Assembly: GCA_005406025.1 (NCBI GenBank)
Contig: BGZK01001595.1
Coordinates: forward strand, 62,001 to 126,000
Length of the DNA stretch: 64,000 bases
Source of the DNA: Eumeta japonica
Lineage: Eukaryota; Arthropoda; Insecta; Lepidoptera; Psychidae
Direction of reading: 5' to 3'
Shown here: positions 34,826 to 46,727 of the stretch, piece after piece
Layout of the letters: the number at the start of each line of letters is the position of its first letter
Position numbering within the stretch: position 1 is the stretch's first letter
The notes under the pieces: model-generated
Told to the model about the DNA's origin: nothing
Seen by the model: the letters and a program-made list of their open reading frames with translations, nothing else
Database searches by the model: none
Translations under genes and position numbers: made by a program

Positions 34826-37250
34826 TAACTTCATAGTTAGGTTGTAATGTGAAAGCAATGTCACTAATAAATGAACTTGTATCTACTCGAAATGTTCCTT
34901 AATATTCAAGATGTTAATATAGCGACATAAAAACTGACATTCCAATATCACAATGTGAAATAACTTTTTAAAAAATAAAATATGGAATGAGTGGAAGAAT
35001 TTAAAGTGATGAATAAAAGTATTTTGCGATTAGTTACACTTTGTATCGTCATTAACAGTATTAGAAACAATATTGTATACATTATTTTATTAGAATATGT
35101 ACATTTGTCATTTCTCTGTTGTCATCGTTAAATTGGTGGCACAAAAATTTTTGAAGTGCTACTGCAACTATAAAGTATTTGTTGAAAAGAAATGTTTTAT
35201 ACAGCATTTTTTCTCATTCAAGAGCCTTACATCGTCAGCTATGATAGTCTTTTAGATAGTTTGTGAAAAAAATATGCAATCAAAATGACTAAAATATCTT
35301 ACTTCTAAAATTCATTAAGTATGACACTAATAATTTAAACAATACGGGTTGAATACAAAATCATTTATTCAATATTTAATTTTCAATTAAGCAATAGCAT
35401 ACATTTATTGCTGTATCGTTTTTAGACTTCTTTACAAATGCAAATTTGTTTGATTTTTGTCACTTTTCAAACTTGTACCTATTACAAAATTGATGATTTT
35501 TTATAACTTTATATTATTTTTGCAGCTTTCCCATAATTGCATAGGTGTAAAATGAAATTTCAATAGAAAAGCATTTTTTAAAGGTAGCTCATAATGAAGT
35601 CGTAGTGATTATTGATGAATGTAATGTCAAAACTTATAGTATTTTAATAATAAAGTCATAATGAATTTATTCTCTAATATTGGTTTAGTATTCCAAGTGT
35701 TCATTTTAAAAAATATTGTGAAAACCTCTTAAGAGCTTTTGTTGCATGCAGATTTCCTTAAAATAGTTTGTATTAGTAAACTTTTCTGATAACTTCTGAA
35801 AGAATGACTGAAAATCCTTAATATAATAAGTTCAAAATTGACACTATTTTGTAAACTTTTTGGTTAAACTGAAAAACTAAAAAATTGATAGGATTTTTCT
35901 TTTCACTTAAAAATAAGCAAAATGATATCTCGAAAAATCTGTCACAAGATAGACAGACATTGGTTGACAATATTACAAATATTAGCTACAATTAAATGTT
36001 TTTAGATGGTGTTGTGAATTCAAATTTTTAAAATTGCTACAGCTCCATCGAGTACTATTACTATATGATGAACAAATTTGTAGATACTAACAGCAATAAC
36101 AGCAAAATAGAGATTATAATCAAGAGCACATGACTTTATTGTATCGAAGTGAGTAAAATGGCACATGAACAGCTCATATAAAATAAAAACAAATGTAGTA
36201 TAAATATGTGTATCTATAAATTTTGAAATAAAATAGTACAAAACAATTATTTAAATAAAAACTATTCTTAAAATAATCACAATTAAAACTACAATAGATT
36301 TGGTACTTTTGACATCTTATCTATGTATAATTACAAACAACCTTATGAAATATAGTCGAATTTCGCATATGAACTTATACACAATAGAACAATTAGTAGT
36401 TTATCTTGTTTACAAATAAGCAAAATATCACTGAGTCACCACTGACTCATCATCAAATATAGGAAACTACAAACCCTATTCAGATGAAAATCGATAAGAT
36501 GAAGGTTTGTATAATATGAGTATAATGTATGTGTCTTTCCCAAATGGGGGGAAGTGGGGATTTATATACAAAAATTAATATGCATTTTATTCATTTTTTT
36601 GTGTGCCCAAACCATTCATCTGATGACTAAGTTGTATGTGAAGGTAAAGATTTTTGAAATAATTATAACATTGTTCTTAACTTCTGCCTGGATATTTGTA
36701 ATACTGAACTGATCTATAAAACCAATTTTGATAATTCTTTCATTAATAAAAAGCTGCACTATGCCTGTGTCAAATAGACTATATCATTAAATAAAAATAG
36801 ATGACGGATTATAGTCTCAAAATCTGAAAAATTTCATGATAAAGATAAAAAAATATTTCTTACAGTATCCATTATTTCATTCGGATACAATTTTTATCAG
36901 GGATACAATTTTTATTAGGAATACAATTTATTTTAATTATATTATTGATTTTTAGATAAATATAAACACAGAGCTGTGACAAATCAAATCTCAAAATTAT
37001 TAAAAAGGATAATGATGCAATATAGCATGATTCATATTATTCTTATTGATATAGAAACTAGAGTACACCATCAACTGATGGAAAATTTTGTTCCTTTACA
37101 AATTAGGTCAAGGATAAAGTTTTTTCATATTTTATAAGTAAAAAGTTGCAGTAAAATCTCTTTGATTATTCTTTTTGTATGTGGCTAATTATGAAATCAT
37201 CAAATAGATATTTAAAAAACAAAAAGCAATAACAGAATCCTGGCATTTTT
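34826..37250. other. AT-rich intergenic DNA
   Basis: No supported gene. Open frames such as 36020-36241 (minus) are compositional. Confidence 0.4.
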
Positions 37251-37274
37251 CTATTGTTTTTCTGTCCACCAAAA

Positions 37275-38280
37275 TGAGTGAATAATATAAAAATTCAATA
37301 CATTTTAAAGGTTTATTACAAAAAAGAAAAAAAGGAGACACAAGCTACGAAAAAAAATTATGAGTCAGTAAGCATAATACAAAAAAGTCGGTTTATTTTG
37401 TAGTGAAAGATGAACCTCACTCTGGTCAACCTATTGCAGATAAATTCGATATCATTTAGAAAAGTAGAGCAAGATTGACATATTAGTTCTTATGACATAG
37501 CTTAAGAACTGGAGACTGACCACATCAATTAAATTGAGATTGACCAAAATAGTTTTGGCCTATTTGAAAGAAACTGGATACACAAAAAAAGCTCGAGAAA
37601 CACTTAGGTCCCACACAAGCTCACTGCAAGAAATCTAATGAATCTTGTACTCATTTGCAATTCTCTACTGAAAAGTAATGAAACAGAACCATTTTTGAAA
37701 AAATTTATTAGTGATGAAAAATGGATTACCTAAAACAAGAACGTGTGACAAATATCATGGTCAAAATGCAAACAAGCTCCACAAACTATAGTCAATCCCG
37801 AATTAACTAAAATAAGTTGATGCTATATGTATGGTGGGATTGGAAGCGCATTATTGATTATGAGATTTTACTGCCAGGCAATCATCATAACCATCAATTC
37901 GGATCTCTACAGCCATAATGCTGATGCTGACACTATGCTGATGAAACTCAAGCAAGAAGAGAAAAAACGGCTGAGATTGATCAACAGAGTGTGATTTTTT
38001 ATAATAATAATGCCAGCCACACACATCTTTAGTCACTCAGCAAATAATAAGAATTTGCATGGGAAGTGTTAATGTATCTACCATGTAACCCTAATCTTGC
38101 ACCCTCAGATTTTCACCTGTTTTGGCCTCTTCAAAATTCATTAAGTAGTGTTAGGTCAACATCAAGTAAGGACTGTCAAAATTACTTGTCGCAGTTTTTT
38201 TTATCAGAAGCCCCAAAATATCTACAGCAATGGGATTATATCACTAACTACAAAATGGCAACAGGTTGTTGAATAAAATG
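37275..38280 (+). pseudogene. Mariner-family transposase relic 1
   Basis: Conceptual translation in shifting frames gives the mariner order. An HTH-linker region with stops comes first. KKFISDEKWIT follows at about 37695-37730 (first catalytic Asp, 'I-x-x-D-E-K-W-I'). Then come YMYGGIGSALL ('C-V-W-W-D-x-x-G'), INSDLY, NNNASHTHL in place of 'HHDNARPH', and CNPNLAPSDFHLFWPLQNSL at 38086-38145 ('Y-S-P-D-L-A-P-S-D-Y-H-L-F'). A C-terminal WDYITNYKMATGC/KWQ block ends at about 38275. Many frameshifts and stops show it is dead. Confidence 0.8.
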
Positions 38281-38900
38281 ACACGTATATTTTATAATCA
38301 AATGCAAATAAAATATGATTAAAAATTATCTTCAATTGATATATAGAATATGACAAACTTCTTCAACACAATATGCCCAAATTATTGATAAGCACAATTA
38401 ATTTTCTTTCAAACCAAAATTGGGCACACTGTAAAAGATTAGAAAAAGCAACTGCAGGCAAATATAAGTAAGTTATTGTGATGTTTGTTTAAACAATGTG
38501 TAATATGACTGCTGCGTGAGAATATTATTGAATTTTTTTCATTATAAGAAGGATGCGCCTATATATATCCATCAAGGGGAAATTATGTGTACAAAATATT
38601 GAAAAATTTCATTATATAATCGTGCATTAGTAATGAGGATAACATTGAAAAAAATATAAATGAAATGTTTAATTTCGCTATGCCAAAAATATAGTGCATC
38701 CAAAACAACAATTTAAGCTAAATAATTATATTCCCATGTCTACAAGCATCAAGCAATTCTATCCTTGTGCAAAAATTTAATTTCATTTCGGCGACCAATA
38801 TGAGGACTATAACTATTTATGTATCCAGAAATGGCCACATACAAAACAATATTTAAAAAGAACATTTAAAAATGGAACTCCTTAGATGTAAAATACAGTT
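38281..38900. other. AT-rich intergenic DNA between two mariner relics
   Basis: No supported feature. Confidence 0.4.
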
Positions 38901-38924
38901 TGTTTCATATAACTGTCAATTCTT

Positions 38925-39930
38925 TTACCATTGTGGCATCATTTTAAAAATTGCATGTCTAACACCATGAATTCATGGAAATTTTCATGTGATGATTTAT
39001 TACAATTTTCGGCAAAGGCTAACTCAAAAACAGTACATCGAACAACTCACTTCGACTGGGACAGAGCACCATTGAAAACCATTGTGTATCATTGGTTTTA
39101 TGAGTTTCGTCATGGGTGCTCTATGCTCACATCTGAATTTAAAGAAAATCACCCTAACTCGATTGTTGTACGATATCTAAATATGTTACATATGTCGATA
39201 AAAAGGCATTCGTGGGCATAAATATGATGAGCATACATAAAATATTATATGAAAATTGGCTGTAAAAAAAATTTGTTTGCGTTTCACTTGCACAACTTGA
39301 GCATTGATCAAAAAAAGGCTTGTGTTAATTAGTGGAAAAAAAATTATAAAAAAATACAATCATGATGCGCTAAAAGCTGTTTGTAACATCTACACAGGTG
39401 ATAAATCTTGGATCTGTGTGTATAAAGAACAGTCAACGCCATGGGTGTTTCAAGCTGAGCCGAACCCAACAAAATGATTTGTGCCAAAAGCACTTGAAAG
39501 CCAATGATTGCCAGTTTTTTTTTTGTATAATTTGTTATGTGAATACAGTGCCATTAAAACGGTTAATTTGGAATGGTACATGACCATTTATTTGCCAGAA
39601 ATCTTTGAAGAAATGAGAAAGAGCAATGCAGAATCATTCGTCATTATGACAATGACTCAGTTTTTGGAAGGTCAAAGATCAAATTGAGCGATCATCCACC
39701 ATACAGTCCTGATTTGGCACGCAACGATTTTTATTTATTCCTTAAAGTGAAGAATAAGTTACATGGTCACCGTTTTTTGAGTCGTGAAGAGAGCTGTTGA
39801 TGCATTCAATATACACATTTTGGAAATACCTCAATGACAATGGAAAACATGCTATAAAAATTGATTTCAGCCTATACAAAGGTGCATCGATCATCGTGGC
39901 CAATATTTTAAAAGGCAATAAAACCATAAT
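38925..39930 (+). pseudogene. Mariner-family transposase relic 2 (different lineage)
   Basis: The N-terminal part reads DWDRAPLKTIVYHWFYEFRH at 39055-39115, the mariner helix-turn-helix linker, then LTSEFKENHPNSIVV. Further on come NIYTGDKSWICVYKEQ (first catalytic Asp) near 39390-39430, FQAEPNPTK near 39450, TVPLKRLIWNG at 39550-39580, and HPPYSPDLARNDFYLFLKVKNKL at about 39690-39760 (cut by me from a longer match; second acidic region with P changed to R). Frameshifts separate these blocks. The sequence type differs from relic 1, so two mariner subfamilies have inserted within 2.7 kb. Confidence 0.8.
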
Positions 39931-40638
39931 AAATGATAGATGTTGGTTTCTTTTTAATATACCGGACACATAAATAGCAGCCCTCGAGAACACTATATCC
40001 TGTCTAACTATATATATAAAGTTGTTCTATTACAAACTTCTCCAGTGTAACATTGTTAAAAAAGACAACTTATTTTTAACATTGTCATTTATGATTTGTC
40101 TAATAAAGACACTCATATATTTTTAACTACAAAAATTCAAAATATATATGTCAAAATTACCATATCCTTAATTCTTATACTTACAATATTATTCAAAAAT
40201 AAGTAAAAAATACTTTCCGCTTATAAAATAACATTAACTTTTTAATAAAGAAGATATAAAATCCATACCTCAACAAATGATGTATACATACAATTTGTTT
40301 ATGAAATCCCTTAAGAACACGGAAAGCCTGAATAGGTCAATGAATATACAGTTCAGAAAAATAATACATTTTTTTTTTACAGTTTGAAATTCTCGAATAA
40401 ATTAAAGTAACAAATGCACTCTTTGAATTAATTACTTCTTACATGGACTCAGGCTGAGCCACACTTGAAGCTTTAGCACTCCACCATACACTATTATTGT
40501 GCTCTGTTTCAATCATTCAAAAGCATATGAAACAGAAAACCCAAGTTAAATAGGTTTGTGTTTGTTTTTATAGACTTTAAAATGATTTGAAATATCATAT
40601 ATTATGACATTTCATTGTCATTTACTTCATTTATATTT
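39931..40638. other. AT-rich intergenic DNA downstream of the GST gene
   Basis: No supported gene. Confidence 0.4.
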
Positions 40639-40644
40639 TTTATT
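40639..40644 (-). terminator. Candidate polyadenylation signal of the theta GST gene
   Basis: AATAAA on the minus strand, 100 bp beyond the GST stop codon; a normal distance for a compact insect 3' UTR. Confidence 0.5.
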
Positions 40645-40743
40645 ATTATTTTTCTTAGCTCTTCATACTTAAGACCTATTCGGAGTTAGGAGTGTTCCTA
40701 AGGAATGTTCTTATAATATATTGTATTGTGGAACATTATAATA

Positions 40744-40907
40744 TTACAACTTAGATTTTGCTTGTTTCTGCTTTTCTTCATTATTTTTTATTATCTTATT
40801 AACAATTACATGACCTTCTTCATAATAAGGGTTGAAGTAAGCTTTAACACGTTGCATCCATGCAGCGATATTTGGATATTTAAGGGTAGCATCAAATCCA
40901 GCCATTC
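40744..40907 (-). CDS. GSTT: theta GST exon 5 (terminal)
   Basis: Acceptor ATATTTCAG|GAATGG. Encodes RMAGFDATLKYPNIAAWMQR and a Lys-rich tail, ending TAA at 40744. Confidence 0.92.
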
Positions 40908-43870
40908 CTGAAATATGTACATACTTCATAGAGCTCAACTTGTTAGAAAATCTTCAAGAATCATTATTAATAAAATTGAAAAACAATGATTTAACAATTG
41001 TTATTGCACATATGTAATGTATGTATGTATATTCTATATACATATTCCTATTGATGTATAGAATTACTTCCAAACTCAATGTTTACATGTTGGATACAGC
41101 AAAATGTAATGAAAAATAGAATTAATGCAATGATCCTTAATGTAATGGAAGTGATTTGTAACTCTGTGTATCACTAAGCCAAGGAGGCAATTATTATACT
41201 ATCCCATTATCAATTTACAAATGAGTGAATAATACAATAACTGAACTAATCCATTTAGCATTTCCTTTAGTTAATTAAAACTAAGTTAATTTTAGTTTTT
41301 AAAGGACATCTTTTGAACTGTTTCTTAAAACATTTTCACAGTGAAAACCATTTACTTCACATCAATCACAATGCACAAAAAAAAGAGAAATATCCCAGAA
41401 GACAAGCTACAGTTTAGAGAGAATCTTCAATTATGCTAGGGAACCATGAAATTTAAACATTTCTATAGAAACAAAATGCTCTGTAAACAAAAATTTTATA
41501 GTACACATTTTCTAAAATTTGATATTTTAGTAGCACCATCATAGTAAGCAATGTATATATAGTGCATAAATAAATAGATATATTTTGGCAAAAATTTAAT
41601 TTTATGGAAAATTTGTAAGGATTAATTCTGTTCATAGTCATTGTCACTGTTACATAGGGTACACCCAGCACAGGTCACCCCCACCACCTCATTACCAAGC
41701 TATACCACTGATATTGGGCATTTTTGTGTGGAGCCCGGCCCAATGATAACTTATATGATACATTTTTATATTGGGCAGAAAGATATAAGTAATGTAAACA
41801 CATACCTCGAAAATGTACAATTTTTTTGTATATTTTCATAGATACATTTATTTGTAAATGTTTCTGTTAATTACTGTAGTAAGTGGATGAAGTTGATATA
41901 AAATTAATAAATACGATAATCATCGACACAATGAAAATAATCCTATTTACTAATGGTCAATATAATGAGTAAACATGATTTAATTATCTAAATAATTATA
42001 CACTTTTACATACTTGGTTGTTCAATTTCACATGCAGCCCAAAGATCGGCAACAGTTATATTGTCACCAGTCAAGAAAAGGTACCCCTGACTAAGCCATT
42101 TTGTTTCAAATAAGTCCAAACAGTTTATCATGCGGCCCTCATATCCGGCAACTTGCTTGGGATCTGGTTGTCGGCCCATAATAATTGGATCTAAATTCTG
42201 TTAATATCAAATTAATTAAATATTGTTACATTTTATTGTGGATTTACTATATGCTAAATTGTTAGGAATTGTTATGAATAAAGCCGTCTTATATAAATTG
42301 TTAATAATTTATATGTTACGCTTATACCTAAGAATCTCCTGAGAAAAAAATATTATAGATTCTCAAATTACAATTTAATATACTAAGTGCCTTAATATGT
42401 CTTTTTTTTTTACCTTAACTCGAAAATACATTGAACAATGGAGCCTAAGTCCAATATGTTGCCATTCCAAGAATTCTTCTACTCGTGCCTGTTTTTTACT
42501 TTCTCGAGGATACAAATTTTCTGGTATAATGTTTTCTCGAGATAAATACTTCAGTATCGCCACACTAGAATATCAAATCAATTATAAGTTTATTTTATAA
42601 TTAGTAATAAGGTAAAGGTATCACAGAAAAGTTAATTTCATATAAGTTACAATTTCAAAGACTTTTTAATGCTATCCATACTCATTCATGTGGTAAGGAG
42701 AGCTATATTGTGGTCAACTTATCCGCAGCATGAAAATGGGCTGGCTCAACAGGTAATATCACCATGAATTATAACCATGAAGTAACAGTTTCCGCAGTAG
42801 CCTTCCATCTAGTTGATGAGAGTTCTGGTGGCCCACTTCCCCTGTATCACCCTATTCTCCCTCCATCAAATATCCTATTTTTACCCAAAAGGCCCAAAAT
42901 GCATTATTGACTCCGCTAGGGTTTCGAGTGTCCATAAGCAACAATAACCACTTACATTTTGGTCACTCTCATGCTCATTCACACTGAAACAATTACAATT
43001 ATTTGATAGATGTCACATATTAAAAGAAACCTGTCAGTGTCAGTAGCCTTATTCAATATACCTTACAAAACACATATAGTTATAGCTGTCATTTATGTTA
43101 GTGCATGTATGAAGACAAGGGTATAGTCAGGACTTTGTTTAGGTAAAACCACACAAAGAGATAACACATATAAGTACATTATTCTTCTTAGATATTTCTA
43201 ATGTTCAGCAAATTTCAAAGAGGTCACTTCATTGAATATAATTAGATGCTACAACAATATAATTTGTAGCAGAACCTAGCAACAGCTATAACCATTGATA
43301 GCACTATTTGACAATGTCATAAATGTTTAGTATTATGCTTATTCACTTTCACCACAAAAGAAAAACCATGCATAAAACTTCTATGATTTTTACCAACTCA
43401 AGCTTATTTAGCCATATTTTAATGATTAGCATATACATTGAATGAAGCATACAAAAGTGTCAAATGACATTTTATCATATTTTCTGTGCAATACACTACA
43501 ATTAACTATATTTTTATATTTTCAAAGATGTTTTGTCCTAGAATATGTAAAAAACACTAAATACATTAAAGCAATAATGACAATACATACCTTTCCATTA
43601 AAATAAATCCGTCATGATCAATTACAGGAACCCTTTGGAAACGATTAACCTGAGTTGAAAATTCGTCAGAAAAATGAGCACCTAAAATACATAATAACAT
43701 AATGTATTTATTAACTAAGACATTACACATTCCTCAAGTTTCATTATAATTAAACTACCTTTCCGCAAGTCCACATATTTTGGTTCAAAATTATATTTAA
43801 CCGCTTTCAGTAAAATATATAACGCTCGGGAAGGTTGAGACATTAAATCATAGTACAATTTAAGAGTCAT
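40744..43870 (-). CDS. GSTT: Glutathione S-transferase, theta class (five exons)
   Basis: Exons 43870-43759, 43681-43591, 42564-42414, 42197-42014 and 40907-40744 join with GT-AG sites and matched phases to 233 residues, the usual length of theta GSTs. The N-terminal thioredoxin-like domain starts MTLKLYYDLMSQPSRALYIL, with Ser11 as the theta-class residue that activates glutathione. Val55-Pro56 is the cis-proline site and Glu67-Ser68 binds the glutamyl part of glutathione. The all-helical C-terminal domain contains GDNITVADLWA, the N-capping box/staple motif. The enzyme conjugates glutathione to electrophiles in the cytosol, serving detoxification and antioxidant defence. The C-terminal tail is Lys-rich (NEEKQKQAKSKL). 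The gene is divergent from USP5 and has no disruption. The class call is firm; the precise orthologue number is not. Confidence 0.92.
42014..42197 (-). CDS. GSTT: theta GST exon 4
   Basis: Acceptor ATTAACAG|AATTTA and donor CAACCAA|GTATGT. Encodes the helical core, with LFLTGDNITVADLWAACEIE. Confidence 0.92.
42414..42564 (-). CDS. GSTT: theta GST exon 3
   Basis: Acceptor GATATTCTAG|TGTGGC and donor GTTAAG|GTAAAA. Encodes SVAILKYLSRENIIPENLYP and the first helix of the C-terminal domain (ARVEEFLEWQHIGLR). Confidence 0.92.
42700..42990 (-). repeat. Dispersed lepidopteran-type repeat in GST intron 2
   Basis: The reverse complement has, in order, 'gtggttattgttgcttatggacactcgaaaccctagcgg', 'gccttttgggtaaaaatagga', 'ggtgatacaggggaagtgggcc', 'tgttgagccagcccattttcatgctgcgg' (phrases given separately). 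This order (place of 'gtcgcccatggacactcg', 'ggccttttgggtg', 'gggaattgggcc', 'gttgagccggcccattcgtgc') belongs to a repeat I recall as abundant in Lepidoptera. It lies between exons 3 and 2 of the GST gene. Confidence 0.65.
43591..43681 (-). CDS. GSTT: theta GST exon 2
   Basis: Acceptor TATTTTAG|GTGCTC and donor GGAAAG|GTATGT. Encodes GAHFSDEFSTQVNRFQRVPV and on to FILME, with the cis-proline. Confidence 0.92.
43759..43870 (-). CDS. GSTT: theta GST exon 1
   Basis: ATG at 43870, donor CGGAAAG|GTAGTT. Encodes the first 37 residues with the SQPSR catalytic loop. No upstream in-frame ATG is needed. Confidence 0.92.
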
Positions 43871-46623
43871 GACAGTTATATAATTAACACTTTTACAAAA
43901 TAGCGGCCAATTTTACGGGAATATCAGTAGCATATATCTGTAAAGCGAGATTGATAATTGATGTTACCGCTTATCAACGTTATCACTTTTTTCAATATAC
44001 TTCTCTATGGTTATCACTATGTTAAATATATGATATAGTCTGTGATTATCTCTGTACCAACCACAGAACAATATGTCAGATTGGTATATTGTCTATGATA
44101 CTGTGTAAAGAAGACTATAATATCAGAAAATTTAATAGGGTCATGCATATTCAAAAGTCACTATTTTTAAAATTATTAAACCAAAGAGCATAAAAGATGA
44201 CGCTAATCAAGAAAATAATTTGAATACATATTTATGATAAGAGATGTAGAGAAACCGTACATATATATTGTGTAAATTACATTTAATCTAGCAAATATTT
44301 TGGAAAAATGAAAAAAATAGCAATATGAAAAGAAATAGGTTGTATGATCTTATAGCTTAATAATTTATTTACTATGAAATGTTTGTAGTTTATATTATTA
44401 TTATTTTTAATTCATGAAACGAAATTCCTCTTTTGTATCTAAGTTGAATACTGAATACACAAACAATAACATGAAACAAAACAATCACAATATAAATAAT
44501 TAAAGAACAAAAAAACAGTTAATGAAATATTATAGAAAATTCATTATAACGAAAACAACATAGCAATAATTCATTTCTAATCATTTTCGAAATTAAACGT
44601 TTTTTGGGGCATTAGAAAAATCGGTTTAGTGTATTTTGAACATGTAACGCATCGACGTAAATCATAATGAAGTTATTATACGGTCTACGTTTTTTCTGAT
44701 TGCTGCACAATAATGTATCAGCTAGTCATTCAATGCAATTAAATAATTAGAATGTGTTGTAACCTTAATAAATATTTAAATATATAATAAATACATTTTC
44801 ACATATTTTAATGCACAAGTTTCAGAAGACGGGTCTAGAAGTGATATTTCTTTTGATTCATTAGGCAAATTTCATCAGAGTGTATTTTGAGTTTATAAAG
44901 CACTGAAATAATATATAACTTCCCACGGGCGTATATAAGTACGTATATTTTTTTGTTAATATCGAAATAATTGAGTTCCGTTTGAATGGACCATATTTTA
45001 TAGCGCTCACTTTAACAAAAATCTAAAAATACTTGACACCCTTATATTCTTAGAGTTTTTCCTAGTAAATTCATGCAATAAATGTTAATAAATTTTAAAT
45101 ACATCAACATGCTTGCTTGGAGAATTTTCGATTCAGCACTTTCTGCTGAATCTACATAATAAATTAAGGCACAAACGTATTTGTACTTTTCAAACAAGCA
45201 AGCCTTACATTCGATAATTGTTCATTAATGTTTTTATTGAATTCAAACTGAAAGGAAGGAGATTTATGAGATTTGAAAATATAGAATACACGATGTATAA
45301 TGAATATTGATTCAGAAAATAATTTCCGTTGACCTCCCTGTCAATTATTATTGATCGACCGAGACCTATATTCAGTCATTTTTATCTTATTAAGTAAATA
45401 AAAAAAAAACTGAATTCAAAGTTTTTCATTTGGTAAACAGATTATACAATACCAATGAAAGCAAATGACATATTTTTGCTATATTGTTTTTTTTCAGTTT
45501 GTAAGCTTTTACGTAGATGAAACGTTATAAAATATGAAACATCAAACAATATGCAAACTATTAAATCTATCTCTTTGACTCTTCTGAATGTACATAGTAC
45601 TTAATATTTTTATTAACGTCATAGAAATTCTGCCACCTGCCATTGCACTGCCAATGTCGCCAAGCCGATAATTTTGATATATTCAAAAATATTTTAATAT
45701 CTCGTCAACCGCTATAAAAAGCTGTCATGATCATAAGGATTTCATAGAATGAACTAGGTTCACAAGTAAATGAATAATAACTTCAACTGTTTCTTAACTT
45801 TTATTTTAAGCCAGTAATATGTATTTAAAATATAAAACTGCGACGTTTAGTGTCACCAATTATTAAATAAGTACATTACTCTCAAATGTGAAAAAGTGAT
45901 GTTGTTTGATAATCTTTTTTATTATTTAGTGATACAATTTCTTTAAAAGTTTTCGTTTCTTACTAAAATAACTAAATAAGTACACATAAAAGGTTATGGT
46001 TCAACGAACAACAATTGTCACTAGATTATTGACGTAGAAATAAAGAGTATTATTTAAGAATTATCCATTCTCTTCAAAATAAGTTAGCTCGATAAAAAAA
46101 CTTACAAACTTCAATAATATTCACCACAAATATAAAGCCATGTTTACTGATTGTTATTTGGTCATTACGTTATCAATTCTGGGCAAAGGAAGGCATGATT
46201 TGTTTCTGCTATTATCAGAATAACGTATCTGTGTAAAAAATACACAAACAATCATAGTATTCTACTCTATTGAGAAAATATAGTAAAGTATTTCCTCCAC
46301 TTATTAATAGGAACTTAGACCATTAACATATGTCAGGACTAGTTTCACCATACACTTAAAAAAACTTATCAAATGTTGACGAACGCTAATCCGGTGAATT
46401 AGCGTTCGTTGAATATATTTTTTTAAATTAAAAAATACAGTTTAAATACTCAATCATCAATTACCACTAGATATTAGATTGATTATCACGTTTTCAATGC
46501 TAATAGATTCAAGTGTAGCACACCTCTAACATTCAACATCAATCTGAATCTTAGTTTGGTTCGCTGACGCCGGTGAAAAACCTGAAGTTTTGAAAGGTTT
46601 TTTTACTCTTCATAATCTTCATA
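43871..46623. promoter_or_regulatory. Divergent intergenic region between GST and USP5
   Basis: A 2.75-kb AT-rich region from which the GST (minus) and USP5 (plus) genes are transcribed in opposite directions. Promoters must lie at both ends, but no clear TATA or initiator is seen. It carries a 12-bp perfect inverted repeat at 46379-46409 and short inverted repeats at 45112-45195 (gcttgctt...aagcaagc around GATTCAGCA/TGCTGAATC). Confidence 0.4.
46379..46409. repeat. 12-bp perfect hairpin upstream of USP5
   Basis: ACGAACGCTAAT, loop CCGGTGA, ATTAGCGTTCGT, 215 bp before the USP5 ATG. It contains CpGs in very AT-rich DNA. A factor-binding palindrome or 5' UTR structure is possible. Confidence 0.75.
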
Positions 46624-46727
46624 ATGGCATCCATGGATCTAATAATACCACATTTATCTAAAATAAAACTACCGGGACCCCAACAGCTCATTTACAAAGA
46701 TGAATGTGTGTATTCCTTTGACAATCG
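46624..46727 (+). CDS. USP5: USP5 exon 1
   Basis: ATG at 46624; encodes [18 protein letters not shown] and [10 protein letters not shown], then donor CG|GTGAGT. As written, the phase (2) does not fit exon 2 (phase 0). One extra C before the last G would give the family's N-P-E across the junction, so one base appears to be missing at 46726-46727. Confidence 0.85.
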
